The notes under the pieces were generated by a model, which made no database searches, had not been told where the DNA came from, and saw nothing but the letters and a program-made list of their open reading frames with translations. The translations under genes were made by a program, and so were the position numbers. Shown piece by piece: positions 10,746-19,021 of a stretch of 64,000 nt of DNA. This DNA comes from RFSX01 sp964567435 (GTDB taxonomy: Bacteria > Bacteroidota > Bacteroidia > Chitinophagales > Saprospiraceae). Within the stretch, counting starts at the first letter, position 1. Each line of letters begins with the position of its first letter. The stretch is taken from assembly GCA_964567435.1 (NCBI GenBank), contig CAZMMQ010000013.1, positions 7,202 to 71,201 of the forward strand, given 5' to 3'.

Positions 10746-11256
10746 AAGTTTTAGATTGGTTTGTAACATATAATTCTACAATAGTTAGTTGTACAGTATT
10801 TCTATTGCTTTCCTTGTCTTCGATTGTCAGATAGTAAAGGCCTAGTTCTAGTGTAGTTAGATCATATCTTGTTTGGCTTTCAGAAATTTCCCCAGAATAA
10901 ACAAGCTGGCCTGACGCATTAAAAATTCGATAGTGCAGTTGTTTTTCTGAGTCTGTAACAATATTTATATACTCCGTAAAGGGATTGGGAAAGATTGTTA
11001 ACTCCAAATTCAGGTGTTCATCTTCGGTACTTGTAAGCAGTCCCAATCCTTGAAAAAAACCTTCAGACAAAACAACATCATTAGTCTGTCTATACGACAC
11101 AAAGGATTCGCCTAGAATCCAGTGTAGTTGTGGATTTTGTGCTGAAGATGCATTACTTATTACAGCAGGTTCAATTATTGCATCTTGGGCACCTAAGGAA
11201 ATGGTTATAAATACGTATAGCAGAAAAAATGCTGCGTATATTCTAATATTTTTCAT
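10732..11256 (-). CDS. Short T9SS type A sorting-domain protein
   Basis: 174 residues from ATG 11256; the longer frame would need a TTG at 11277. A signal peptide (to SLGAQ, about residue 23) is followed by a short module reading SSAQNPQLHWILGESF and LSEGFFQGLG, a pattern common in small Bacteroidota T9SS proteins. The remainder is a T9SS type A sorting domain starting at LTIFPNPFTEYINI and ending near LELGLYYLTIED. The chain is almost all sorting domain, so it has little room for an enzymatic domain. It begins 17 bases after the stop of a solo LuxR-type regulator and overlaps the following LRR/MopE gene by 14 bases, so it looks like an operon member. A tail of about 16 residues (VELYVTNQSKTYENT) extends past the usual end of the domain. 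Confidence 0.82.
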   Translation of the reverse strand: MKNIRIYAAFFLLYVFITISLGAQDAIIEPAVISNASSAQNPQLHWILGESFVSYRQTNDVVLSEGFFQGLGLLTSTEDEHLNLELTIFPNPFTEYINIVTDSEKQLHYRIFNASGQLVYSGEISESQTRYDLTTLELGLYYLTIEDKESNRNTVQLTIVELYVTNQSKTYENT

Positions 11257-11273
11257 AACTCTGTTTGTTTGTT

Positions 11274-11525
11274 TCAAAGATCCAGTAAGCCCATCTCAAA
11301 CCCTCTCCGCACCAGTCCAGTGCTCTTCCTTACATCCAGCTTAAGCATCAGATTCTTACGATGTGCATGTACCGTGTGATGACTAAGGAATAATTCCTTA
11401 CCGATATCCTTGTCGCTATATTCTCTAGATATGAGATCGAGGATAGTCAATTCTCTCTCCGTTAAGAGAATCCTATACTTAGTAGATAGCGCATTGGTTT
11501 GAGGGGTAGTAGATAGAGAATGCAT
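11274..11525 (-). CDS. Solo LuxR-type helix-turn-helix protein
   Basis: 83 residues from ATG 11525. Apart from about 20 N-terminal residues the whole protein is a LuxR/GerE C-terminal DNA-binding domain: LTERELTILDLI, then YSDKDIGKELFLSHHTVHAHRKNLMLKL, the recognition helix being in the SHHTVHAHRKN segment. There is no receiver, ligand-binding or ATPase domain, so how it is controlled is not visible. It stands immediately upstream of the short T9SS gene (17-base gap) and is the likely first gene of a transcript reaching the TANFOR-like gene. Regulation of that operon is inference from position. A second solo domain lies 300 bases upstream. Confidence 0.82.
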   Translation of the reverse strand: MHSLSTTPQTNALSTKYRILLTERELTILDLISREYSDKDIGKELFLSHHTVHAHRKNLMLKLDVRKSTGLVRRGFEMGLLDL

Positions 11526-11824
11526 AAATCGAATGTTTTCTATTAGCTTTTAATTTACTGTTACATCTTAGTAGAGATTACCTTTGCCTAAATGGTGACC
11601 CGTCTGGGTAACAAAAATCATAAATGGTCATTTTTTGTTATAAACGGTTTCACGTATAACATTATCGGTTGACCAAATAAAATGATGTGTAAATCATAAA
11701 TGACTAATAATTATTTACAGGATAATTAAGAATAAAATTTGTGTCTGAAAATAAATTTTGTGTATAAGAATATCTAGGATTCTAGCCTTAACTCCTTTAA
11801 AATCTATGTTTGTATATACCTGAA
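11526..11824. other. 299-bp gap between two solo LuxR-type genes
   Basis: I see no gene. The stretch is AT-rich and holds an imperfect inverted repeat near 11593-11610 (GGTGACCC and GGGTAAC around GTCT) and two copies of AATCATAAATG, near 11627 and 11695. It is the natural place for the promoter of the downstream surface-protein operon and for operator sites of the flanking regulators, but I cannot assign a promoter with confidence. Confidence 0.35.
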
Positions 11825-12058
11825 TTAGGGTAGACATAATCTAACTTTACTATTTTCGTCTATCTCAATTATACCATGATGAAGTGCTAGAATAATTACT
11901 CTGGCCATTTTATTTGTGTCCAACTTTTGCATGATATTCCTTCTATGCGTCTCTATAGTTCCTTTCGAAACAAATAACTTATTTGCAATATCAAGACTAG
12001 AATATCCTTGTGCTATATGCAAGAGTATTTCTCTTTCACGATTTGTAAGTTCAACCAT
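11825..12058 (-). CDS. Second solo LuxR-type helix-turn-helix protein
   Basis: 77 residues from ATG 12058; a GTG at 12082 would add 8 residues. The sequence is again only a LuxR/GerE DNA-binding domain: LTNREREILLHIAQGYSSLDIANKLFVSKGT, then IETHRRNIMQKLDT. The REREIL start and the THRRNIMQKL recognition helix are intact. It resembles the 83-residue regulator downstream but is clearly diverged, so it is a paralogue and not a recent duplicate. No sensory domain is present. Its target is unknown; the surface-protein operon to its left is the nearest candidate. Confidence 0.8.
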   Translation of the reverse strand: MVELTNREREILLHIAQGYSSLDIANKLFVSKGTIETHRRNIMQKLDTNKMARVIILALHHGIIEIDENSKVRLCLP

Positions 12059-12235
12059 ATTCTGTATTTCCACAGTATGCACCCAGAGATTATCTCTCTA
12101 AGTTGCCTGACATATACTTAGAGAGCATACAGGACAAAATGGTTACCCTTAATATTGAATATGTTGGATTGGGAAACAGATATAGAATAAAAGAGGTATG
12201 AAAGATGCTGTTCTATAAATGGAAAATAATAGTGT

Positions 12236-12535
12236 CTAATTGGTAGGCTCCACCCAATACTCCCGTCCATCTATCGTCCTAGACAATAATTGCATCCCGA
12301 TCATAAATCTTCTGAGTGAAGCTGGGTCTTCGAAGCTGTGGTATTTGGTCAGGATGTCATTGACTTCTTGTTCTGAATAGATAACTCCCAATTGGAATTT
12401 GGTAGCAAAATATTCGAACATCAATCGTTGCAGTTTCTTCTGACGTTTGCCTGGCAAGCTGCGGAATCGGCCGTCTTCGCCTAGATAGCCTTGTAGTGGC
12501 AAGAATTCAGTAGGTAAGTTGCTATTGGTGTCCAT
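12236..12535 (-). CDS. DUF2087 domain protein at the end of the Gld-type ABC cluster
   Basis: 99 residues from ATG 12535. It matches the DUF2087 pattern across its length: FLPLQGYLGEDGRFRSLPGKR near the N-terminus, a helix LQRLMFEYFATKF, then YSEQEVNDILTKYHSFEDPASLRRFMI, and a final REYW. DUF2087 is a small winged-helix-like domain often attached to transcriptional regulators; its molecular role is not established. It starts 5 bases after the DUF4340 stop, so it is probably co-transcribed with the ABC transporter genes. Family assignment is from pattern recognition; function is unknown. Confidence 0.8.
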   Translation of the reverse strand: MDTNSNLPTEFLPLQGYLGEDGRFRSLPGKRQKKLQRLMFEYFATKFQLGVIYSEQEVNDILTKYHSFEDPASLRRFMIGMQLLSRTIDGREYWVEPTN

Positions 12536-12540
12536 ACTTA

Positions 12541-13428
12541 TTATTGAGACAGCGACAATAGGTCAGTAATCATCCTTTTATAGATGCCTGAAGAATCACT
12601 TCTAAAGTAAGCTGGATTCTGATTAGACTTTATGACAAAATCAGATCCAGTATGATAAGCTTGAATCTGTAATTCACCAGCAGTGATTGTACTAGGTGTC
12701 CCAGAAGGTGAAAATCCATCTTCGAAGACAGATCCATTTAGATTAGTCAATCCACTTATATATCTGCTCGCCGCAGTGCTATCTATAACAGTGTCATTGA
12801 TAACCCAATCTCCATCTATAGATTTTGCCAGCTCTAACTGCTGTCCTAAATCTGTACTTAGCCTTACTGATTGTATCTGCTCTTGACTAGATGTTACCAG
12901 CTTAGTCTCTCTAAAGCTATCAAAGTTTTTAGCAGCAGACATCGCTAAAAATCCATCTAAAGAATAGATCTCATCCTCATCTGAGAGTCGTGCATACGAA
13001 ACACCTGCCCTTGTCTGTTGATTAAAATTAAACCGTCCTATATGTAAAGCAGTCACCTTCTTGCCTCCACTGTATACTGCTATTTTCTTGGCCATATCAT
13101 CAACCTCATATTCGCCCCACTTATCAGCGCTTTTGGATACAAGTTGTTTGGTTTTAAGGGTAGACAATTCCGTTATCAATGAAGAAACAGAAGATGACTT
13201 AGCGTCCATTGTCCGTGTACCATCTGTCATCTGCCATTGATCACCAGATTTGGTAAGCGTAGTCGTTTGAGCATCCCCTATCTGTATGGTCAACTTATCT
13301 ATAGTTGCCGAATCAAAATTAGAAAGCGATTCTCTAAAACTTTTAGTATTTGGCTTGAGAATTGTCTTTCTGGCTATCAATAAGGCCAATAATCCAAAAA
13401 ATATAATGCTTAATACCTTGTTATTCAT
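12541..13428 (-). CDS. DUF4340 domain protein, partner of the Gld-type ABC transporter
   Basis: 295 residues from ATG 13428. One N-terminal membrane segment (VLSIIFFGLLALLIA) is followed by an extracytoplasmic portion that fits DUF4340: a repeated fold in which each half tests a residue pair such as DQWQMTDGTR and GDWVINDTVI, with YSLDGFLAMSAAKNFDSFR between. DUF4340 proteins are commonly encoded next to GldG-like auxiliary genes and are thought to belong to the same envelope complex. The gene starts 20 bases after the GldG-family stop and ends 5 bases before the DUF2087 start. The exact role is unknown. Confidence 0.85.
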   Translation of the reverse strand: MNNKVLSIIFFGLLALLIARKTILKPNTKSFRESLSNFDSATIDKLTIQIGDAQTTTLTKSGDQWQMTDGTRTMDAKSSSVSSLITELSTLKTKQLVSKSADKWGEYEVDDMAKKIAVYSGGKKVTALHIGRFNFNQQTRAGVSYARLSDEDEIYSLDGFLAMSAAKNFDSFRETKLVTSSQEQIQSVRLSTDLGQQLELAKSIDGDWVINDTVIDSTAASRYISGLTNLNGSVFEDGFSPSGTPSTITAGELQIQAYHTGSDFVIKSNQNPAYFRSDSSGIYKRMITDLLSLSQ

Positions 13429-13448
13429 CGTTGTCTGTTATGAAGGTT

Positions 13449-14954
13449 TTAGTCATACACATATCTTTCGCTCATTCGCTTGAGGCGTCTGGTTCTAGAG
13501 CGCTGGAATCTATAGATACCTAGCAACAAAACCAATGCAATTGGCAATAAGAAATTGAGCCATTTAAGAAACTTCTTTCTACCATCTTCTAAATCCTCTA
13601 TGGGTCTAGATGCTACTCCTTTGGTACGAAGATCAATCAGTCCTGTGTCATCTGAGAGATAATCAACACTATTGACAAGCAGGTTAAAGTTGTCAGCATT
13701 GGACTGTGCTTGTCGTTCTCCACCTACTGCAAATTCTCCGTCAGTAAATAGAATCAGATTTCCTGTTGTCCCATTACTGCCAAAATCACCTTCTATAGCA
13801 GCAGCAATGGTCACTGGCCCCTGAGGAAAGTCAGAATTTCTCCACTTCTTCTGAACGTCAAAGGATACTGGTAGACTTTTAGTATCAGACTTATCCGAGG
13901 TCTTTATGAGTGGCGTGAAGGTAAATCCATTCTGCCCACCCCACAGAATAGGGCTGGGAAAATTGAATATAGCCTGATCTACGCCTTCGGTAATCGGGTG
14001 ATTTTCAAATTTATTAATCAAAGGTAGATAGGGGAATTTCACTTGGCTGGAATAATTGAAAAAAGACTGTCGTTGTTGTACACTTACACTTCCACAGCTG
14101 GCATCCAACACAAATTGGTATGGAACATCGATGCCCTTGGTTTGTAGCCACTCATTGATACCAAGAAGGCGTTGTTCACCCTGAACAGTCTGAAAATTAC
14201 CAAACACAGAATTCCATGCCATCACCAAATTACCACCATTCTGCAAGTAAGCATCTAAGCGTTGGAAGTCGGGCCCTATGATGCTATCCTTAGGACTTAG
14301 CATCACTACAGTTTTTAGATGTGCCGGAATATCACCAGTAGATAAGTCCACTGGCTCTATGGTATACAGTACACTTAGCGCCTCGTATACCTGAGGTATC
14401 TTATCAAATGAGACTTCTCCATGTCCTTGCACAAAGCCTATGGCTGGCTTATCCCCCGAGGAAATCTTCTTTATCGCAGTTGTAAGCTGGTACTCCATTG
14501 GACTTCCAGGTGTGATAACTGGTAAGATTTCTTGTACGTCTCCACGCTTGACAACAGCACCCATGTAGGCTCTTTTCTGTACGACCTCATCCTTTTCTCT
14601 TACATTAATCATCAATGGCTGGATACCTGCTTGAACCGCCTCCTGTTGGATTGTTTCGTCACTCGGGTCTATGTATTCAAAATTGACAGCACCCCCTGAA
14701 ACATTGTTATACTCAGCCAACAAATCCTCAAAGTCACTCAGTGCCCTATTAAATTGTGGTGGAAGGTCTTTTGTAAAGTAAGAGGTGACAGTCACAGACT
14801 CATCCATATTCTTCAGAATATTCTTTGTCGCCTTACTCAAGGTGTAAGTCTTATCTTTAGTCGCATCTATTCTAAAGAAAAACTCTCTACTCAAAAAATT
14901 GAGCAGAAGGATAATGCCTATAATCCAAAATATTGATAGTGAACTCTTTTTCAT
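13449..14954 (-). CDS. gldG: GldG-family ABC transporter auxiliary protein
   Basis: 501 residues from ATG 14954. It has an N-terminal membrane helix (IFWIIGIILLLNFLS), the family's RIDATKDKTYTLSKATKNIL start, a large extracytoplasmic ABC_transp_aux-type region (VTSYFTKDLPPQF, FEYIDPSDE, IGFVQGHGE, LVMAWNSVFG), and a C-terminal helix (FLLPIALVLLLGIYRF) with a basic tail. GldG works with the GldA ATPase and GldF permease; in flavobacteria the complex is linked to gliding. It follows the permease by 4 bases, so coupling is likely. Whether this organism glides is not shown here, and the broader Gldg family also occurs in non-gliders. Confidence 0.87.
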   Translation of the reverse strand: MKKSSLSIFWIIGIILLLNFLSREFFFRIDATKDKTYTLSKATKNILKNMDESVTVTSYFTKDLPPQFNRALSDFEDLLAEYNNVSGGAVNFEYIDPSDETIQQEAVQAGIQPLMINVREKDEVVQKRAYMGAVVKRGDVQEILPVITPGSPMEYQLTTAIKKISSGDKPAIGFVQGHGEVSFDKIPQVYEALSVLYTIEPVDLSTGDIPAHLKTVVMLSPKDSIIGPDFQRLDAYLQNGGNLVMAWNSVFGNFQTVQGEQRLLGINEWLQTKGIDVPYQFVLDASCGSVSVQQRQSFFNYSSQVKFPYLPLINKFENHPITEGVDQAIFNFPSPILWGGQNGFTFTPLIKTSDKSDTKSLPVSFDVQKKWRNSDFPQGPVTIAAAIEGDFGSNGTTGNLILFTDGEFAVGGERQAQSNADNFNLLVNSVDYLSDDTGLIDLRTKGVASRPIEDLEDGRKKFLKWLNFLLPIALVLLLGIYRFQRSRTRRLKRMSERYVYD

Positions 14955-14958
14955 CTCC

Positions 14959-15675
14959 TTATCTTTTTGATATTATAAACTCTGACAACATCAGCCCTAT
15001 GGCTGTCACAGAAATAAAATAAATTACATCCTTACTATCTATGACCCCTCTCGAGATACTCTCAAAGTGAGACGACAAACTTAATGTATCAAATATATCT
15101 GCTACCAATCCTGAACTTCCACTGGCAATCACTCCAAATAGGAAATGAAAACAAATACCAATTATTAATGCCAACAAAAAGGCCACTATCTGATTACTTG
15201 TGAGGCTACTGGCAAATATTCCTATACCAATATATGCGGCACTCATTAAGAGTAATCCTATATATCCAGAAATATTAGCACCATGATCAAAATTCCCCAA
15301 GGTACTTACTGTAAAATAGTATGGCAGTGTAAATAACAGTGCTATGGCTACTAATAAAAATGCTGCGAGAAATTTACCCCAAATAAATTGCCAATTAGAA
15401 ATGGCTTTGGTCATGATAAGCTCTATGGTGCCTGATCGCTTTTCTTCTGCGATGAGTTTCATTGTAATGGCCGGTATAAAAAAGAATAGGGTCCAATTAG
15501 CAATGCCGAAAAAAACCTTTAAGTCTGCCTGCCGTCTAAAAAACACATCTCCATTTCCACTTAACCACACAAAAAAGCCAGTAAACCCCAAAAAAGTCAA
15601 CAATAATATATAGGCTACTAAAGAATCAAAGTATGACCGTAACTCTCTCTTAGCTATTATCCAACTAGATGCCAT
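14959..15675 (-). CDS. GldF-like ABC transporter permease
   Basis: 238 residues from ATG 15675. About six hydrophobic segments fit an ABC-2 type permease: the N-terminal IAKRELRSYFDSLVAYILLLTF motif, ITMKLIAEEKRSGTIELIMT between helices 2 and 3, and the final helix VIYFISVTAIGLMLSEFII. The EEKRSGTIELIMTKAIS stretch is the conserved cytoplasmic loop of the GldF/NosY-type family. It lies 16 bases downstream of the ATPase gene and 4 bases upstream of the GldG-family gene, so the three very likely form one inner-membrane complex. The substrate is unknown. Confidence 0.87.
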   Translation of the reverse strand: MASSWIIAKRELRSYFDSLVAYILLLTFLGFTGFFVWLSGNGDVFFRRQADLKVFFGIANWTLFFFIPAITMKLIAEEKRSGTIELIMTKAISNWQFIWGKFLAAFLLVAIALLFTLPYYFTVSTLGNFDHGANISGYIGLLLMSAAYIGIGIFASSLTSNQIVAFLLALIIGICFHFLFGVIASGSSGLVADIFDTLSLSSHFESISRGVIDSKDVIYFISVTAIGLMLSEFIISKR

Positions 15676-15691
15676 GCTTATTCTGTTTTTT

Positions 15692-16609
15692 TTAATTAGT
15701 TGTCAAATTTCTAAATATATCCTCGAGCTTCGTCTCAAACGGCACCATCTCTGTCAGTATCCAGCCATTCTGCTTACAAAGTTCGAAGATGATTCGGTTA
15801 GACTGTATGTCTGCGATACTCTGAACCTCAAATCTGCCATCACCCAAATTCTCCACAGACTGAGTCGTAGACAAATCGCCAAGCTTTTGTATAATCGTCT
15901 CAGAAATACCATCTTCTATTTTGACTCTGAGTACCTGCGTACCTTGAGATTGCTTACGGAGCATCTCTGCAGTACCATCTGCGACTATTTTTCCTTTATT
16001 GATAATGAGGATTCGATCGCAGGTGGCCTCTACTTCTGGGAGTATGTGTGTGCTCAATATAACGGTCTTAGAAGCACCTAGTGTCTTGATAAGTTCTCTG
16101 ATCTCTACTATCTGATTAGGATCTAGTCCTGTAGTGGGCTCATCCAGGATAAGGATCTCAGGGTCATGTATCATCGCTTGTGCCAATCCCACTCTCTGGC
16201 GGTATCCCTTTGACAGTTCAGATATCTTCTTGTGCTTCTCCACATCTAGTCCGCACATGACCACCATCTGCTTTACTTGCTCGTCTATTCGAGACTTCTC
16301 CACCCCTTGAAGAGCTGCTGAAAAAGCCAGGTAGTCCATGACTGGCATTTCCAGATATAGGGGGTTGTGCTCAGGCAGATAGCCTATATTGCTTTTAGTG
16401 GTAGCGGTCTTTATCGTCTGACCATTGATAGAAATATCTCCATGATCTGGTTCGAGATACTGTGTGATCATCTTCATAGTGGTAGTTTTGCCAGCCCCGT
16501 TGGGACCAAGAAAACCTAGGATTTCACCAGTTTTTACTTCGAAGGAAATGTTGTCTACTGCTTTTTGAGGGCCGTAACTTTTAGTCAGGCCATTAATGGC
16601 TATGTTCAT
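15692..16609 (-). CDS. GldA-like ABC transporter ATP-binding protein
   Basis: 305 residues from ATG 16609. Walker A is GPNGAGKTT (residues 35-43), the ABC signature is LSKGYRQ (132-138), and Walker B is LILDEP (153-158) with the D-loop TTGLDPNQ. The switch His is in ILSTHILPE. A roughly 80-residue C-terminal extension (from IEDGISETI on) is usual for DrrA/GldA-type ATPases. It heads the set ATPase, permease, GldG-family, DUF4340, DUF2087, all on the minus strand with gaps of 4 to 20 bases. It would energise the GldF-like permease at the inner membrane. Confidence 0.9.
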   Translation of the reverse strand: MNIAINGLTKSYGPQKAVDNISFEVKTGEILGFLGPNGAGKTTTMKMITQYLEPDHGDISINGQTIKTATTKSNIGYLPEHNPLYLEMPVMDYLAFSAALQGVEKSRIDEQVKQMVVMCGLDVEKHKKISELSKGYRQRVGLAQAMIHDPEILILDEPTTGLDPNQIVEIRELIKTLGASKTVILSTHILPEVEATCDRILIINKGKIVADGTAEMLRKQSQGTQVLRVKIEDGISETIIQKLGDLSTTQSVENLGDGRFEVQSIADIQSNRIIFELCKQNGWILTEMVPFETKLEDIFRNLTTN

Positions 16610-16795
16610 GGTAATTCAAAACTAGGAACAATAAATATTTTAGATGCAAATATATAATCGTCAGAAAAAATGTCAAAAATTTATAACTGAAGAAAATGTC
16701 TGACCTTAGAATCTGGCAACTATTTTTTTGAAGGCCTATACTTAAAACAAAATAATCGTCAAGAAATTTATAGTCAAGTAGCCCCATTTTTTTTC

Positions 16796-18376
16796 TTAAA
16801 ACTCGCTACTTGTAAAAAACTGTACCTCAGGGTGATTATCCTGGGCCATTTTCAATGTCCAAGCTGATTCTGCCAGGTAGACCACCTTGCCATCTTTGTC
16901 TGTGGCGAGGTTCTTACGTCTTCGACTACGCAGCTCATCCATAGCCGCTTTGTCATCGCAAGCTATCCAGCAGGCCTTATGTAGGGCAACGGGTTCGTAA
17001 GAGCACTTTGCCCCATACTCATGCTGCAATCTATATTGGATAACATCAAATTGGAGTGCACCGACTGTGCCTATTATTTTTCTATTAGAATCTAACTTAG
17101 TAAATACTTGAGCAACACCTTCATCCATTAGTTGATCGATACCCTTATTAAGTTGTTTGGACTTCATTGGGTCCGCATTATTGATATAGCGAAATTGTTC
17201 GGGGGAGAAAGAAGGGATACCCTTAAACGTTAGTTTCTCGCCGGTGGTCAAGGCATCGCCAATTTTGAAATTACCAGAATCATATAAGCCCACTATGTCC
17301 CCAGGATAAGCATCTTCGACAATGTTTTTCTTCGACGCCATAAACATCGTCGGATTAGAAAACTTCATTTTCTTGTTATTCCTGACGTGAAAGTAATTTG
17401 TATTACGTTCAAACATACCCGAACAAACTCTCATAAAGGCTATTCTGTCTCTATGTTTAGGGTCCATGTTGGCATGTATCTTAAATACAAATCCAGTGAA
17501 TTTATTCTCAAAAGGATCAATAGATCGCTCTTCTGTTTCTCTAGCCAGAGGGGCAGGCGCAATATCCACAAAGCAATCCAACATTTCTTTTACACCAAAA
17601 TTGTTAATGGCACTACCGAAGAAGACAGGATTGAGATCGCCCTTATCATAAGCTTCTTTGTCAAAGGGTGGATAGATACTGGAAATGGTCTCTATCTCTT
17701 CTCTCAGTGTATCAGCCGCCTCTTCTCCGAGCAAATCATTAAGAGAAGGGTCAGAGATGTCATCTATCTGAATGGTGTCATCCATCGTTTGCTTGCCATG
17801 TGCTGAGAACAGTCGGATGTTGCCAGCATAGATATTATACACCCCTTTGAACCGCTGCCCCATGCCTATCGGCCAGCTAAGTGGGCAGGCCGTCATACCC
17901 AATTTAGTCTCTATATCGTCCAATAAGTCAAATCCATCTAAACCCTCTCTGTCCAACTTATTGACAAAGACGATCATAGGTGTCTTTCTTGTCCTACAAA
18001 CGCCAACAAGATTCTCAGTCTGAGACTCTACCCCTTTTGCCACATCTATGACCACTATAGCACTATCTACTGCTGTTAGCGTTCTATAGGTATCCTCAGC
18101 GAAATCTTTGTGACCAGGTGTATCTAAGATATTAATCTTCTTGTCTCTGTATTCAAAAGCCATCACAGAGGTAGCTACTGATATACCTCTCTGCCGCTCT
18201 ATATCCATAAAGTCTGATGTAGCACTCTTCTTTATCTTATTGGATTTTACGGCACCAGCAACCTGGATTGCCCCTCCAAAGAGGAGCAACTTCTCAGTCA
18301 GGGTTGTCTTCCCTGCATCCGGATGTGATATAATGCCGAAGGTTTTTCTCTTTTCTATCTCAGCTTTCAGATTCAT
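16796..18376 (-). CDS. prfC: Peptide chain release factor 3
   Basis: 526 residues from ATG 18376, the normal length for RF3. GTPase motifs are clear: G1 SHPDAGKTT (residues 17-25), switch I with RQRGISV, G3 DTPGHKDF and G4 NKLDREG. Domain II and the RF3-specific C-terminal domain follow (VGALQFDVIQYRLQHEYG). RF3 is a cytoplasmic GTPase that promotes recycling of RF1 and RF2 from the ribosome. It stands alone on the minus strand, 65 bases from the divergent DinB-like gene; the 186 bases between it and the ABC ATPase gene contain no convincing gene. Confidence 0.97.
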   Translation of the reverse strand: MNLKAEIEKRKTFGIISHPDAGKTTLTEKLLLFGGAIQVAGAVKSNKIKKSATSDFMDIERQRGISVATSVMAFEYRDKKINILDTPGHKDFAEDTYRTLTAVDSAIVVIDVAKGVESQTENLVGVCRTRKTPMIVFVNKLDREGLDGFDLLDDIETKLGMTACPLSWPIGMGQRFKGVYNIYAGNIRLFSAHGKQTMDDTIQIDDISDPSLNDLLGEEAADTLREEIETISSIYPPFDKEAYDKGDLNPVFFGSAINNFGVKEMLDCFVDIAPAPLARETEERSIDPFENKFTGFVFKIHANMDPKHRDRIAFMRVCSGMFERNTNYFHVRNNKKMKFSNPTMFMASKKNIVEDAYPGDIVGLYDSGNFKIGDALTTGEKLTFKGIPSFSPEQFRYINNADPMKSKQLNKGIDQLMDEGVAQVFTKLDSNRKIIGTVGALQFDVIQYRLQHEYGAKCSYEPVALHKACWIACDDKAAMDELRSRRRKNLATDKDGKVVYLAESAWTLKMAQDNHPEVQFFTSSEF

Positions 18377-18442
18377 CGTCTACTATCATTTTGCGATGAC
18401 AAAAGTACAATTAATACTATTTTACGCCTCAAATTCTATGTT

Positions 18443-18976
18443 ATGGTAAAAGCAGAATTGAAACAATTACTGGATGAAAAGCTAGATGCTGTTATTAATC
18501 ATCTGCAGACGCTGCCAGAAGATCACTTTGTCATGAGAGGAAATGCTGAAAAATGGAGCAATGGGGAGCACTTAGATCATCTTAGGAAAAGCACTCGTGC
18601 ACTTAATAAGGCCTTCAAGATTCCAACATTAATGCTCCGTTTCAAATTTGGCACTAACAACAGAGAAGAGCGAACTTATGAAGCGACAAAAGAGAAATAC
18701 AAACTCAAAGTATCCGAACTTAATAATCAAGCAAAAGCACCGAACGGATTCAAACCTGATGCCATTGACGCCAAGGATAAGAGTCGACTTCTATCATGGT
18801 TTAGAGGAGAGAAAGAATCAATGAAAAGCCACATAGATCGATTATCAGAAAAAAGGCTGAGCAAATTTGTCTTACCACATCCTTTACTTGGGAAAATGAC
18901 TTTCAGAGAGTTGGTGTACTTTACCGCCTTTCATGCTGAACATCACTTTGAATTAATGAAGAAGTATAACAAATAA
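18443..18976 (+). CDS. DinB-like (YfiT/DinB superfamily) protein
   Basis: 177 residues from ATG 18443. The layout fits the DinB four-helix bundle: an N-terminal helix with WSNGEHLDHLRKS (the first potential metal-binding His), and a C-terminal helix FRELVYFTAFHAEHHFELMKK with the HxxHH pattern that usually supplies the other His ligands. Members of this superfamily bind a divalent metal; some are thiol-dependent S-transferases, most are uncharacterised. It is divergently oriented to prfC with 66 bases between starts and convergent with the sialidase-like gene. The specific reaction is unknown. Confidence 0.82.
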   Translation: MVKAELKQLLDEKLDAVINHLQTLPEDHFVMRGNAEKWSNGEHLDHLRKSTRALNKAFKIPTLMLRFKFGTNNREERTYEATKEKYKLKVSELNNQAKAPNGFKPDAIDAKDKSRLLSWFRGEKESMKSHIDRLSEKRLSKFVLPHPLLGKMTFRELVYFTAFHAEHHFELMKKYNK

Positions 18977-19021
18977 GTATTAGCTTATTGCTATACCTCA
19001 TCTGTATGAAAACTTCACTAA

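Noticed and set aside
16593..16787. Open frame of 64 codons between the ABC ATPase gene and prfC
   Set aside because: It overlaps the start of the ATPase gene, has no homologous pattern, and occupies a probable promoter region; chance frame.
18970..18988. Hairpin AATAAG/CTTATT after the DinB-like gene
   Set aside because: Only six A/T-rich pairs with no T run; too weak to call a terminator.
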